Assembly (NCBI RefSeq): GCF_051622035.1
Contig: NC_135365.1
Coordinates: forward strand, 25,916,001 to 25,980,000
Direction of reading: 5' to 3'
Source of the DNA: Arctopsyche grandis
Taxonomy: Eukaryota > Arthropoda > Insecta > Trichoptera > Hydropsychidae
DNA: 64,000 bases
The first letter of the stretch is position 1; each line of letters starts with the position of its first letter. Positions 47,597 through 62,907 of this stretch are shown piece after piece. Both the position numbers and the translations under genes were made by a program. The notes below the pieces were generated by a model. It did no database searches. It had not been told where the DNA came from and was given only the letters and a program-made list of their open reading frames with translations.

Positions 47597-48787
47597 TTTA
47601 ACTTTAAATGATTAATTATAAGCAATAAAAATCGCAATCAATTGAAAAAACATCCAACTATTGATTCCAATACTACTGTTGCGTAGGGGTAGAGGATCCA
47701 AGTAAAAGGCCAAAGTCGTGTCACAGCATTTATTGATGATTAAGGAGATACACGCACCGGCAGTGCTCCGTCCAGAATGTCTTGAAATCGCCTAAGTACC
47801 TCCTTATAAAGAAAAGGTCTCTCAGGGCATCTTTGACGTCCGGTTTGTTTACCTATTGTTATGGTCACGTACTAGATTTGCCACGGAAGTCAGTCCCACG
47901 CTACCGCTGTGGGTTCTGAGAACTCTACCGAAATGCGACCGAGTTACCGCTACCCCCGCTAAATGCATTCGGGGGTATCTCATTGTTAGCCGAGCCTGGA
48001 GATAATCCTCGAAACCAATTATAACGGTCACACAGTCTCTGAGATGCTACTCGGCCTAATCCGATTGCATATCTCTTAAACGAGAGCAAGCCATCAAAAA
48101 TCATTGTCAAATTCGAATTCCGCGAGTCAAACTTAGTGAAGATTGATTAGTCTCCGTGCTAACAGTTTCTTAATCTGAAAGTTTTAGGTGTAGGCCTGTC
48201 TTAACTGTCCGATGTCAAATTATGTAAAAAAAAAATCATCTTAATAAATTTTCAGATCAATGTAAATCCGACACAATCCTCGCTTGCACGGCGATATTGA
48301 ACGAACTTCAGGTCGATCAGCTGAAGTTGTTTTGTGCCAACTGCGGAGACGTTCCTCACTTGTTGGAGCATTGTGCGGAGATTTTGGCCAAAGCTAGACG
48401 TTTGACTAAAATACTGAAACTACTCTATCTGCAGTATGGTTTGGAGTTCAACGATGAAGACAAGTAATCATAAATACACCCAATGAATTTCATATTGTAT
48501 TGTAATAATAATTTGTCATTTATTTATTTGTTTAACTTTTTAGTTTTGTGTTTCGAATACCTAGTGGAGCGTTGCGTTGCATTTGGGAAGTCACCGTAAA
48601 GGCTGATCGTCTTCCGTTCGCAGCGCCGGAAAATGTGAGGATAAATGCAGTCGTCGGCAAGTCGAAGATATCGGATACAGCTTTCAAAGGTGTTATTCAA
48701 AGCGTAGATTGCACTTGGGATTACATGAAGAATTTGATTGATAGTTTATATAGCTTTGTATGGGAAACTGAAACGATTATGGCGTGA
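38440..48787 (+). CDS. KNL1: KNL1/Spc105R-type kinetochore scaffold protein, complete
   Basis: Coding exons 38,440-38,600, 39,098-46,537, 46,615-46,775, 48,256-48,463 and 48,544-48,787 join in phase to 2,737 aa. The N-terminus has SSILKPPK (residues 10-17) and KRVSF (43-47), the paired PP1 docking sites of KNL1. From about residue 420 come roughly 30 MELT-like repeats of the form R-R-T-V-V-F-D-x-K-x-P-D-G-N-M-S-[MI]-T, the docking sites that Mps1 phosphorylates to recruit Bub3-Bub1 in known KNL1 proteins. The C-terminal about 200 residues (WSFLLFNN, LKLLYLQYGLEF, FVFRIPSGALRCIWEV) fit the RWD region that binds the Mis12 complex. I see no long coiled coil before it. The protein is longer than the human one because of repeat amplification. 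The convergent neighbour is the TASK-like channel. Name rests on the paired docking sites plus repeats plus RWD pattern. Confidence 0.9.
41232..42014 (+). repeat. KNL1 higher-order repeat, 3 x 261 bp
   Basis: CCAAATGGCAATATGTCA recurs at 41,232, 41,493 and 41,754, exactly 261 bp (87 aa) apart. Each unit holds two different MELT-like repeats, one with MSMTSCIPALEMGLLNTEN and one with MSITCSVPNLDMNVSNKEN. Near identity shows recent tandem duplication of a two-repeat block. Copy A breaks off just where this array starts. Confidence 0.92.
44282..44893 (+). repeat. KNL1 tandem repeat, 4 x 153 bp, without MELT motif
   Basis: GGAACCGGATGGTGCAAA-type starts lie at 44,282, 44,435, 44,588 and 44,741, 153 bp (51 aa) apart and nearly identical. 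Each unit reads KISCDLNWQTAVNQV and NTVFDTAEQPNNPSAELE. The MELT core is replaced by TKISCD while the T-V-F-D motif remains. Frame is kept throughout. Confidence 0.93.
47562..47593. repeat. (AT)n microsatellite in KNL1 intron
   Basis: About 32 bp of alternating A and T, inside the 46,776-48,255 intron. Confidence 0.9.
47677..48110 (-). mobile_element. Solo-LTR copy in KNL1 intron
   Basis: TGTTGCGTAGGGGTAGAGGAT, AAAAGGCCAAAGTCGTGTC, CAGCATTTATTGATGATTAA and CCTCCTTATAAAGAAAAGG match the copy at 63,101-63,539. The far end has diverged and the terminal TACGTAACA is not seen. Inserted antisense to KNL1. Confidence 0.75.
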
Positions 48788-48828
48788 GAATTTGTTGTTA
48801 AGATTTTTTTTTTATATATAATATAATA

Positions 48829-49876
48829 TTGGTTGATGCACAAGTAACGTCGTATTTTTTTTAAGAAAACAAAAATTAATATTTTCAGAAAAACTTTATT
48901 AAATTAATTATTAATTTTATAATTCCCATTATTGCTGGTAACTGTCTCCCATCTTTCCGTCCACTTTTTAATCCCATTTGAATAAAAACATTCGGGTTTC
49001 GTTGTAAAGAACGTGTCTAGTGCTGTTTTCACCTCCTCTATTGTATTGAATTTTTTTCCATTTAAATAATTTTGTGGAGATAAAAATAAGTGAAAATCAG
49101 AAGGGACTAAGTCAGGAGAGTGGGGTGGATGCTTTAAAACATCCCAATTGAGCTCCTTTAATTTGTGCTGTGTTATCATTGCAGAACGAGGCCGCGCATT
49201 GTCGTGATGGAAGACGACATGCGATTGAATAGTTGAGGTTTCCTTGTTTGATTGTTATAGACAACCCATTTTTCATCCCCTGTCACTAGTCGATGCAAAA
49301 AGGTTCATGCTTTTGTCTCGCACACAAAGAAACACATGTGGCTACTCGGTCTAGCAGGTTTGCGGGTGACAAGTTGTGCGGGACCCAAACATCGTACTTT
49401 CCAATGCGATGCAGATGCCTCACCACCGTAGATTGATTAACACCCATCTTCATTGAGCTCAAGTATGGCTTTCAGACTGTCATCATCGGTGGTTGAAGGG
49501 CGCACAGCTCTTTCTTCATCAGCTGTTGATAAATTCCCAGATCTGAATTTAGCAAACCACCGTTGACTGTTTCGAACATCGATAGCACCCCTGCCATACA
49601 CATCACATATGTTTTTGGTTGCCACTGTTGCATTATGGCCTTTATTAAATTCAAAAAGTAAACAGTGTCGAATATGCACTCTTTTCTCTGACATTTTCAA
49701 AAATCACAAGGGCTCTGTATACCTCGACTGCTGACGATAGACTGAAAAAAATGTTGAAAGAGACCTTCCTCTACATAATACAAAGGCAACATTAAGCACA
49801 GATGCTAAAACTATTGGTTGAAAGCAATATGTCATAGTTTATGTAAAAATATGACGTTACTTATGCATCAACCTAA
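48829..49876 (-). mobile_element. mariner element, internally deleted
   Basis: The ends TTGGTTGATGCACAAGTAACG and CGTTACTTATGCATCAACCTAA form terminal inverted repeats of about 30 bp next to TA. At about 1,048 bp it is shorter than a full mariner (about 1.3 kb). It begins 42 bp after the KNL1 stop codon, so it probably lies in, or just after, the KNL1 3' UTR. Confidence 0.9.
48904..49700 (-). pseudogene. mariner transposase pseudogene
   Basis: The N-terminal part (49,437-49,700) reads MSEKRVHIRHCLLFEFNKGH and YGRGAIDV and SQRWFAKFRSGN, the helix-turn-helix region. The C-terminal part (48,904-49,179) has HPPHSPDLVPSDFHLF with the last catalytic aspartate. The catalytic middle is deleted and the frames do not join. 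Inactive. Confidence 0.9.
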
Positions 49877-50195
49877 TAGATTAAAGCAATAAGTTTAAAT
49901 GAATCTAAATTAATTTTTCTCAATTATTGTTACATTGCTTTGATTTTATTTTTTGGTTAAAATTTGATTTGACTCAAACTTTGTTATACATACGTACTTA
50001 CCGAGCTTTATTTTTGACTGAGCTGTTGTATTAGTTATTATACAGTAGCTTGATCATGCTGAGTGATAGTTAGTATTCAATACCAGAATAGTCAGAGATT
50101 GTTATGAACCTCATTGATGATCAGAACATCACAGCTGATCAACAGGAATCGTGTGTTTTCCTCTCACTGCCAAGTTGACTGAAATGAGTTACAGC

Positions 50196-50399
50196 CAGTG
50201 GCGGCTCGTGAGAATTCATAGACATTAATCGCGGTTGTAGTAGCTCGTTTACCATACCGGTGATCAAATGCAGACAAAATAGTATGCGTATGTACTATAC
50301 TGGGAGGGCTGCAGCCCATATGGACGGATAAAATAGCATGCGTTTGTACTATACTGGGAGGGCTGTAGCCCCGCAGCCCATATAGACGAGCCGCCACTG
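50196..50399. mobile_element. hAT-type MITE (TIR CAGTGGCGGCTCGT), copy 1
   Basis: Ends CAGTGGCGGCTCGT and ACGAGCCGCCACTG, flanked by the 8-bp duplication GTTACAGC (50,188-50,195 and 50,400-50,407). The body has two direct copies of GTATGTACTATACTGGGAGGG-type sequence. Same family as 59,095-60,118. Confidence 0.92.
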
Positions 50400-50501
50400 G
50401 TTACAGCTCATCGTCTTTAGTCCACTCATCATTCATTGAGTTTGGTGAATTACTTATCTGAATTTATTTTTATAATTCTTACGTTGAACAATATATAAAG
50501 T

Positions 50502-50761
50502 GGTTCGGTGATTACTAGTCAAATGTGAACCGGTCACAGGACAACCGGTCGCTCTAGATCGGTCACACGTGATCACCCGTCACACTAAAACTGGTCACAC
50601 CCAAAAATTCGACCAATTTTTAATTTTTGGGTGTGACCAGTTTTTTCATGACCAATTTACGGGTGTGACCAGTTTTAGTGTGACGGGTGATCACGTGTGA
50701 CCGATCTAGAGCGACCGGTTGTCCTGTGACTGGTTCACATATGACTAGTAGTCCGTTTACC
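50502..50761. mobile_element. Foldback MITE family GGTCAC, copy 1
   Basis: A 260-bp nearly complete palindrome. Each arm is built of short modules around CCGGTCAC, CTCTAGATCGGTCACACGTG and ACTGGTCACACC. Outer ends are GGTTCGGTGATTACTAGTC and the matching complement, with a 9-bp duplication ATATAAAGT on both sides (50,493-50,501 and 50,762-50,770). Non-coding. Further copies lie at 57,070 and 58,350. Confidence 0.92.
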
Positions 50762-51082
50762 ATATAAAGTACATATAAGAGCATTGATTTGAATGTATAA
50801 TAATTTAGACTTATATTTATAATATTATATATGAATTGTAAATAATTTTTAAAATTAAAAAATATATATTTAAGTATTTTGAAATAGCATTAGTCATTTT
50901 TCATTTTCATTTATGACATTCAGTAACGCTAACCTTATTGAAAAATAAATTATATGCATACATATATAGTCGAAATTTTATTTTCATTATGTCCAAAATT
51001 AAAATCACATTTGAATCTCATATTTAAAATAAGCTTACATCTTTAGACGGTATTCTGATTATGTACAAAACGATTGATAATT

Positions 51083-56165
<5,083 letters not shown>

Positions 56166-56199
56166 TTAGCAGTCAGTCATCTATAAAATGTGTATTGTA

Positions 56200-56983
56200 C
56201 TTGACATATTTGTCTGATTATAAATGGTGAATGTAAATAATAAAAAATGAAAGATATTTCACCAATCTTACTGTTTATCTATTGTGCAATCTTTGCATAA
56301 TTATTTTTGTGTTTTTGTATCTCATTGTGGTGCACTGTTGATTTTTATTTTTATTTTTATCAGTGCGGAACTACGACACTCCAGATTTTACACCCTCTGA
56401 CTCGACAAACGAAACCTCCCCATCCCTCGAAGCTGGGGTTCTCAAACTGTTGAAATGAATGAAATCGGACTTATTCTTAGATAGGAAAAATTTTATTTTT
56501 ATCAACTAACACTTATATATTTATGATATTGAATACAGAGAGATGTAATAACTATAGAGGGGCCCTTACGAATAAATAATTGTTGTCAATTCCATCGTGA
56601 TCAAATTATATTCTTGATTATTTTCTCTATTCTTGTTTCTATGGTAGTTTGGGTCAACCATATGTAGTATATACTAGTTATACTATTTGTATTTAATACT
56701 AGCTGAACCCCGGAATGCGTTGCAATGCCATAATAACGCATGCAATTTCCGTTTTCGTTCCCGCTCCCATTTGTCGGAAAAACGCAGGTAGCGAACACAT
56801 GATATTATTGCGTTGCAATGACACTCATTCCCGTTTTTCTCGTTTCCGTTCCCGTTTTTTCCCGATTTTTTTTTCACAGTAATCTTCCCGGACATGCATA
56901 CAACAAATCCTGAAAGTTCAATCGTAATCGCTTCAGTGGCTTAGCAGCATATTCGAGACACACACACACACAGACAGACATTC

Positions 56984-57060
<77 letters not shown>

Positions 57061-57069
57061 TGTATCTAC
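56200..57069. repeat. Intergenic repeat with CA- and (TA)n-rich tail
   Basis: From about 56,698 the sequence (AGCTGAACCCCGGAATGCGTTG, later ACACACACACACACAGACAGACA) looks like a dispersed repeat ending in a long (TA)n run at 56,991-57,058. No coding sequence recognised; class unassigned. The first 500 bp show nothing notable. Confidence 0.55.
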
Positions 57070-57253
57070 GGTTCGGTGATTACTAGTCAAATGTGAACCG
57101 GTCACAGGACAACCGGTCGCTCTAGATCGGTCATCCGTAATCACCCGTCACACTAAAACTGGTCACACCCTAAAATTGGTCAAACCCTAAAATCGGTCAA
57201 CCAGTTTTCTCTTGACCGATTTTAGTTCACATATGACTAGTAGTCCGTTTACC
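57070..57253. mobile_element. Foldback MITE family GGTCAC, copy 2
   Basis: Same outer ends as copy 1 (GGTTCGGTGATTACTAGTC; GACTAGTAGTCCGTTTACC), with an internal deletion of part of the right arm (184 bp). GTATCTAC is repeated on both sides. Confidence 0.9.
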
Positions 57254-58349
57254 GTATCTACATATGTATGTATTTTTATGATATATACATTAAATATTTT
57301 AATAATAAATAAATTGTCTATAAATAAACTTTTATAATTTTTTATCATATGTATATGAATAAAATTAATAAATTAAATAAATAATATGATTCCTATTAAA
57401 ACTATTCGGAGCACGGAGCGGAGTTGGAGCAAGTGCTTACATAGGTGTCGGAGCGGAGCTGGAGTGGAACAACTAAAAAAAGTGGTTGCTCAAGATGTCT
57501 GATCAAAATCGTTGTTCAGGCTCGTGTAAATTGATGTTGGCGACTTTGGTTTGAACGTGTATGGAGAACCGCCAACATGTTTGACCAGAGAAATGTTATA
57601 TTAATAGAAGTGCCTTTACGAATAAATAAAGTGTCAATATTACGCGGCACGTCTCTATAAATACGTTACATCGCACGGAATACAATCGGATCAATTTATT
57701 TAAATAAAAATGTATCCCATGTTGTTTATTGTGTGTTTTTGAATGTATTGTGCAATTTTTACCGATGCACTTGCCCATCTTGCGAGTAATATAAACAAAC
57801 AGAGAAGTTTTTATCGGACATACGTCGAGCACCAAGCGTCAAATACGCCTGATGCTAAAATTATTTAAATCTGTCCGTGGATAGAATGTCAGTTGACAAC
57901 AATATAAAGTCACTTCTATTAATATTACATTTCTCTGATTGAATAGATTTCATCTATTGAAAAAAAATTCAGTCGAAATAATTCGTGATTAAAAAAAAGA
58001 AATACTTTTAACTATCTGTATATAATAACATTGAAATTTTTGAAATAATGTTTTGAAAAAAATTGATGTTTTAGTTGTATTCTCTTTGTGTTAGCATAGC
58101 GATGGAATATGAAAAAGGGTTGAGAAACGCTGCGGTTGCGCGCGCAACCTCCTTCAAAGGAAACAATAAAACATGGCCGACTGAGCATATATTTCGTATT
58201 TAGGGGATGAAAAATGCATCCTATATTAAATTAAAGTGATGTCTATTCCACCAAGAAATTGTCTTGCCCTTATTTCTGAAACTCATTTATGAAAAATATA
58301 AATATCGCTGTATTTTATATAGAATATGCAATTCTTACATTAAAAATAA
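57254..58349. other. No gene seen
   Basis: AT-rich, with a purine-rich GGAGCGGAGTTGGAGC stretch near 57,415 and a short GC run near 58,130. No supported feature. Confidence 0.4.
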
Positions 58350-58572
58350 TGTAGTAATCAAATCAAATGTGAACCGGTCACAGGACAACCGGTCGCTCTA
58401 GATCTGTCACACGTGATCACCCGTCACAATAAAACTGGTCACGAGAAAACTGGTCACACCCTAAAATCGGTCAACCAGTTTTCTCGTGACTGATTTTAGG
58501 GTGTGACCAGTTTTCTCGTGACCAGTTTTAGTGTGACGGGTGATCACGTGTGACCGATCTAGAGCGACCGTT
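58350..58572. mobile_element. Foldback MITE family GGTCAC, copy 3
   Basis: The arms AAATGTGAACCGGTCACAGG...CTCTAGATC and the complement are present, but the outermost 15-20 bp are lost on both sides. The centre has an extra set of ACTGGTCACGAGAAAACTGG modules, so module number differs from copies 1 and 2. Confidence 0.88.
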
Positions 58573-59108
58573 AAATAAGCACGCTGGACTCTTTTCGTGG
58601 GTGTAAAAAAGAGGCGATTTTATAGATATTTGGCGGCTCCTAGCTCCTATAAAAAATAACTAATCAAAAAAATAAAACGATAGATGCATCCCAATGGTGG
58701 ATATCCATAGCATTTTAAAAAATAATTTCTCTAGTGCCATAATTGAGGAAGGGAGAAGTGTAATACATTTGTATGGACAAGGCGCGGGCGTCCAGCCCTC
58801 TTAACCCTAGAATTAAAAAATAATTATAATTCTGTGACATTACAGAATTTTATTCGAGCCCTCGGTGTTATCCTGTACATTTGTACATTACTAGCAGATG
58901 GCAATATATTAACTTATTGATAATTTTCGTCCATGCATTATTTTAAACCAAACTACAAACGATTATGGTGTGGTTGGTTCCCGGAAAAATGCACTAAATT
59001 CCACTTAATAGAAGCGCAGTTTCGAGAAGTTCTAATTTTCAAAGGCGCTCAAAAATAACTCACACAATAGAATTCCAGAAAAAAAGGTTAGCACCAGTGG
59101 CGGCTCGT

Positions 59109-59560
59109 CTAGCCAGCAGTATAGCTCAGTGGTAGCGTATATATTTAGTGATTATTGGGTTCGAGCCCGCTATACTGCTGGTCAGACTTGAATGTTTGTG
59201 AGTCCAAGTCAATCGTTTCTTTATCAGAGTTTGCCAATTTTATCTGATCATTGTTGAAACGGTTCCTTAAAATTGGCAAAAAAATATACCTACCTGTAGT
59301 CACAAATCTTCTGTATTATATATGTACAATTTGTAAGAATTTATGTACAAGTCTAAAATCCATAGATGTCTCGATGGATTAATTCTTTAATTAATTTAAT
59401 TAATTGTTAATTTCGTGTTCTTCAGCTTCTCGAAATACATTGATTTATGTAATAAAAAACCTGTATTTTTTGTAATTTATTGTCCAGGAAGGTGCATTGG
59501 AGTCTTCCTGTCAAGCCTTCCTGGTATATATCGATGTAAAATAAAATAAAATAAAAAAAA
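59109..59560 (+). mobile_element. tRNA-derived SINE, copy B
   Basis: A-box TAGCTCAGTGGTAGCG and B-box GGTTCGAGCCC (59,158-59,168). Head ends pair as CCAGCAGTATAGC with GCTATACTGCTGG. The body matches the copy at 54,697, but the tail differs (CCTTCCTGGTATATATCGATG, then AATAAAATAAAATAAAA), so tails have been exchanged. Confidence 0.85.
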
Positions 59561-59697
59561 TATGGGCTGCAGGTCTGCAGTAGAAATGTTGTCCACGTGG
59601 GCTGCGGAGCTGCAGCCTCTCAGCATACTACATATGCATGCTATTTTAGTTTTCTTTTGATCACCGGTAATAGTCAACGAGCTACTACAGCCCGATC

Positions 59698-60062
59698 ACG
59701 ATGCGGTGCAAACGATCGACAAGCGCCAGACAGACTGAACCACAGATTAACGACACGTGTACCGTATGCGTGCACACTGATCGCACTTACACTAAGCGAA
59801 ATCTACTCGAAGTCCCGACATATGTACCTACCCTGTATACGTTCTGTGCTTCTGATACTTTAGTTCCGAATTTTGCCTTATTAAACTCGCCAGAAAGATC
59901 CAAATCAATTTTAATAATTGCATCTGTGCACATCGAAAGGTTACTCGTCATCTGATGTGCAATCTATCATTCGTGAAGTCGAGAATTGCGTTTAAAGCAG
60001 CCATCCAGTTAATCTGTGGCTCAGTCTGTCTGGCGCTTGTCGATCGTTTGCACCAAACCCCC
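59698..60062. mobile_element. MITE family T, copy 2
   Basis: GGTGCAAACGATCGACAAGC with its complement at 60,010-60,057 forms the TIRs. The body closely matches 23,108-23,475, including CACATCGAAAGGTTACTCGT. No clear duplication at this site. Confidence 0.88.
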
Positions 60063-60326
60063 CAATTAATCTCTGCAGCCCCCTCCCCCCCACTATGAAA
60101 TCCCACGAGCCGCTACTGGTTAGCACCCTCGGATAGTATAGAAATATTCCCATGACGCTTTTTTGTGGAATTCTATTGCGTTTATAGATATATAATACCA
60201 TAGATAGGCCTTCACGCTCTAAGCCGGCCACCCTTTTGGACCATCTACAAACAAAGTAGTGCATGGTCCAACTCTCAGTAGCTAGTTAGCTTCTAAGTAG
60301 GAAAAGTCAATATTGCATAGATATTG

Positions 60327-60493
60327 CGGAGATCTTGTCGTCATTAATTGAGGGGTGCGGGGGCTTTAACTAGCGGGGAAGTGGTGAAAAAAACGACGAC
60401 CGCTGCGTCGTAGGGAAAAAAACCTTTTTTTTCCCAACTTCCCCGCTAGTTAAACCCCCCGCACCCCTCAGTTAGCGACGACAAGATCTCCGA
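60327..60493. repeat. Foldback C: inverted repeat of about 65 bp
   Basis: The left arm CGGAGATCTTGTCGTC...GAGGGGTGCGGGGG...AACTAGCGGGGAAGT pairs with the right arm ending GACGACAAGATCTCCG. The spacer is about 30 bp and A/T-rich with GACGACCGCTGCGTCGT. No duplication found; could be a MITE. Confidence 0.85.
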
Positions 60494-60529
60494 CCAAAAG
60501 CAGGCGTCAGGGTCCATCTATGTATTATT

Positions 60530-61600
60530 TATTTATTTTATTCTAAACAGACCATTGTGGCATAACAGGAATTCCTAAAGCGCCACAATGGTCAAAAAAA
60601 AAACACAAAAAAAAACAAAATAACAATTGAACATAAATTAATACATAACGAAAATAATATACTCATCAATTATACATAAAAAAAATACATTTGAACATAA
60701 ACATAAATACATCCATACATAAACATAAAAAATAGCATTGAATAATAACAGATAAAGTAAAAATATCAAATAAAAATATAGCATAAGGAATGCCTTGCAC
60801 CTACAGCCAGTTCCAATAAATATGTATGAAACAACTACAAATACAAACCATCCCTGTAAGGCCCAAATGGAAGAGACTTAATCAAAATTTCACTCATAAA
60901 TCACAATCAATCATGAAAACAATGATGAGCGCAGACTACCATATAAATGGGTTAGAGTAATTTCCGACAATTTACGCTCACTAAGGTGGAAAATATCACA
61001 TTCAGTCTCGGCAGCAACGATTTCATTAAGAAGTCGAATAGCTCTTGGAATAGGAGCCATTCGAAAAAGGACTGTGCGGGCAGAAGGTACAGCCAGCAAA
61101 TGATGATGTCTACCATGCACATAGTGATTAGGGACATAAAGTCCCAACTGCTCCAGCAACAATGGGCATGACGTATTACCACATAAGAGCAGGAGAACGA
61201 AACGAATTAATGAGAAGTTTCTCCGAAGTTCAAGGGTATTATACCCTAGCATGCCCAACAGGAAAGGAGTGAGATAGAGATATGGGTAATACCCATATTC
61301 TTTCCTATATAGGAAACGAAGAAGTGCTTTTTGCACTTTCTCAATCATCAGAGAGTAATTTGCTTCATGCGGATTCCACACAATCGCATTATACTCTAGC
61401 TTACTTCTCACAAGCGAATTGAAAAGCAAGCGAGAAGACAAAGGATTGGAGAATAATCTTGCATATCTCAAAACAAATCCAAGTCGACGAAAGGAAACGT
61501 CAGCGACTTTCTTGATATGATTGTGAAAGGTGAGTTGAGGATCAAAAGTGATACTCAAATCGACCATATATTCCACACGCTTCAACAAGACGGATCTAAT
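60530..61600 (-). mobile_element. 5'-truncated non-LTR retrotransposon (LINE)
   Basis: The minus-strand ORF (60,911-61,588, 225 aa) begins MLKRVEYMVDLSITFDPQLT and includes FNSLVRSKLEYNAIVWNP, typical of the region just after the reverse-transcriptase core in jockey/CR1-like elements. The catalytic core is missing. The 3' part has A-rich runs and ends near TATTTATTTATTTTATTC at about 60,525. Confidence 0.8.
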
Positions 61601-61726
61601 GGAATATCCGTGACCGTATTATATATATCTATGATTGCGTTAGTTCTCCTTGAGCATCTTTGAAAGTTCGGATGTCTCGAAAGTGCAACTATCTCGAGTG
61701 CATTTTTTCGGTCACCGGTGTGGTTG

Positions 61727-62394
61727 ACGACTTAAATTTTTTTCCCCCTTCATTAAATCATTGATCCCCATTTTCAGAGAGATGACAATCTCGAAGAAAA
61801 TCCGCGATTGAATATGGCTGAATTTTCCAGCGTGCTCTGACAGAGTAAAAATAAATATATTGACAGCAGTCAGCTCGCGGCTATGGCAGTGTTATGTAAG
61901 GTGTGAGCCAAAGTCGACGGGCAATGGCCGGCTGTCAACGAGTGTGGTGAGTGTCAACGAGAGCCGTGGAGTTGGGCGAAGCCAGACGACGCGTCAGCTG
62001 ATCCGCCCCACCCCACCCCGCGCCCCTCACCCCACCCCACCCCGCAACCCCACCTCCCAACTTCCCCTCCACGGACGAACTTTGGTACGTTAGTCACGTG
62101 TCTAGCTCTATATTTCAGAAATTGCGCATTCATTCACGTCGCATACGACCTTTTTACTCCGGGCTTGTTCTCAACTGTTGCCTTTTTCCATTGAGAGATA
62201 TTTCACAGCGATTCGATTCGACCGTATCGATTTTGATATCGATTCGACGATGACTTGACATAATGTTGAGGTTAGGTACGGGTTTCGAATGATCCGTTGT
62301 CATAGTGACATGTCCATGCTTTTTTTTCCTATAAACATATGTTCAATTATTTCATGCTTGGTTTTGTTTATTTATTTGAAAAATCAACAAGCCT
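61727..62394. other. No gene seen; GC-rich patch at 61,860-62,110
   Basis: The patch has several CpGs and a C-rich CCCCACCCCACCCCGC-type tract. It could be a promoter or first exon of a gene beyond the window, but no splice or start evidence decides this. The rest is AT-rich. Confidence 0.3.
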
Positions 62395-62600
62395 CCGGTG
62401 TGGAAATTCATAAAAACAAAGAATAAATATAACAAAATAACATTTGAGCCCAATTATAGATTTTTACAAAATACATAATATATCAAGTACAAATAGACAA
62501 ACAAATGAAAAATAAATTTTATTTTATTGTTACAATCAATATACACTCGTCATTACAGATTGCTCCAATGCGACGAGTGTACGTTTAACGGTCAGAAATA
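62395..62600 (-). mobile_element. LINE 3'-end fragment
   Basis: Read on the minus strand it ends ATTGGAGCAATCTGTAATGA, GAGTGTATATTGATTGTAAC and AATAAAATAAAA, matching the tail of the SINE at 54,697-55,196. A likely relative of that SINE's LINE partner; too short to classify. Confidence 0.6.
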
Positions 62601-62907
62601 AAAATGAATGAAAACTAAAATATGACTAAAGGTTTGTTCATACTTAAACAGCACTGCACGGCTTCAGCACTGCACGACTCCGTTTAAAATATGTCATTTT
62701 ATTACATTTCTATTCATATCTACCTACACGTCGCGGTCACGTCACGTTTACAGCACTTTGGCCGAGTGCAAGGCAAAATCGGCTTACTTATACATTACAG
62801 GCCATGACGATACGGTGCAATATTGCTTACGTCGTATTGTCGAGTACTTACAATATGAATGCATACACGTGCATTCGTAGCTACGCGTCAGAATACAAGT
62901 CAGCAAA

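Larger units (their letters stand above)
59095..60118. mobile_element. hAT-type MITE (TIR CAGTGGCGGCTCGT), copy 2, carrying a SINE and a MITE
   Basis: Ends CAGTGGCGGCTCGT and ACGAGCCGCTACTG with the 8-bp duplication GTTAGCAC (59,087-59,094 and 60,119-60,126). The body shares GATCACCGGTAATAG and GCAGCCCA-type sequence with copy 1 (50,196). The SINE at 59,109 and the MITE T at 59,698 are insertions within it. Confidence 0.9.
60183..61633. mobile_element. Element with TATAGATATATAATAC ends, 8-bp duplication
   Basis: Ends TATAGATATATAATACC and GTATTATATATATCTATG. ATTGCGTT is duplicated on both sides (60,175-60,182 and 61,634-61,641). It carries a foldback (60,327-60,493) and a 5'-truncated LINE. 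An 8-bp duplication suggests hAT-like mobilisation; the interior encodes no DNA transposase. Confidence 0.7.
58976..61717. mobile_element. Foldback family B, copy 2, split by two nested elements
   Basis: Ends GGTTCCCGGAAAAATGCACT and AGTGCATTTTTTCGGTCACC, flanked by the 9-bp duplication GGTGTGGTT (58,967-58,975 and 61,718-61,726). Two elements with their own 8-bp duplications sit inside (59,095-60,118 and 60,183-61,633). Without them only about 270 bp of foldback remain. Confidence 0.88.
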
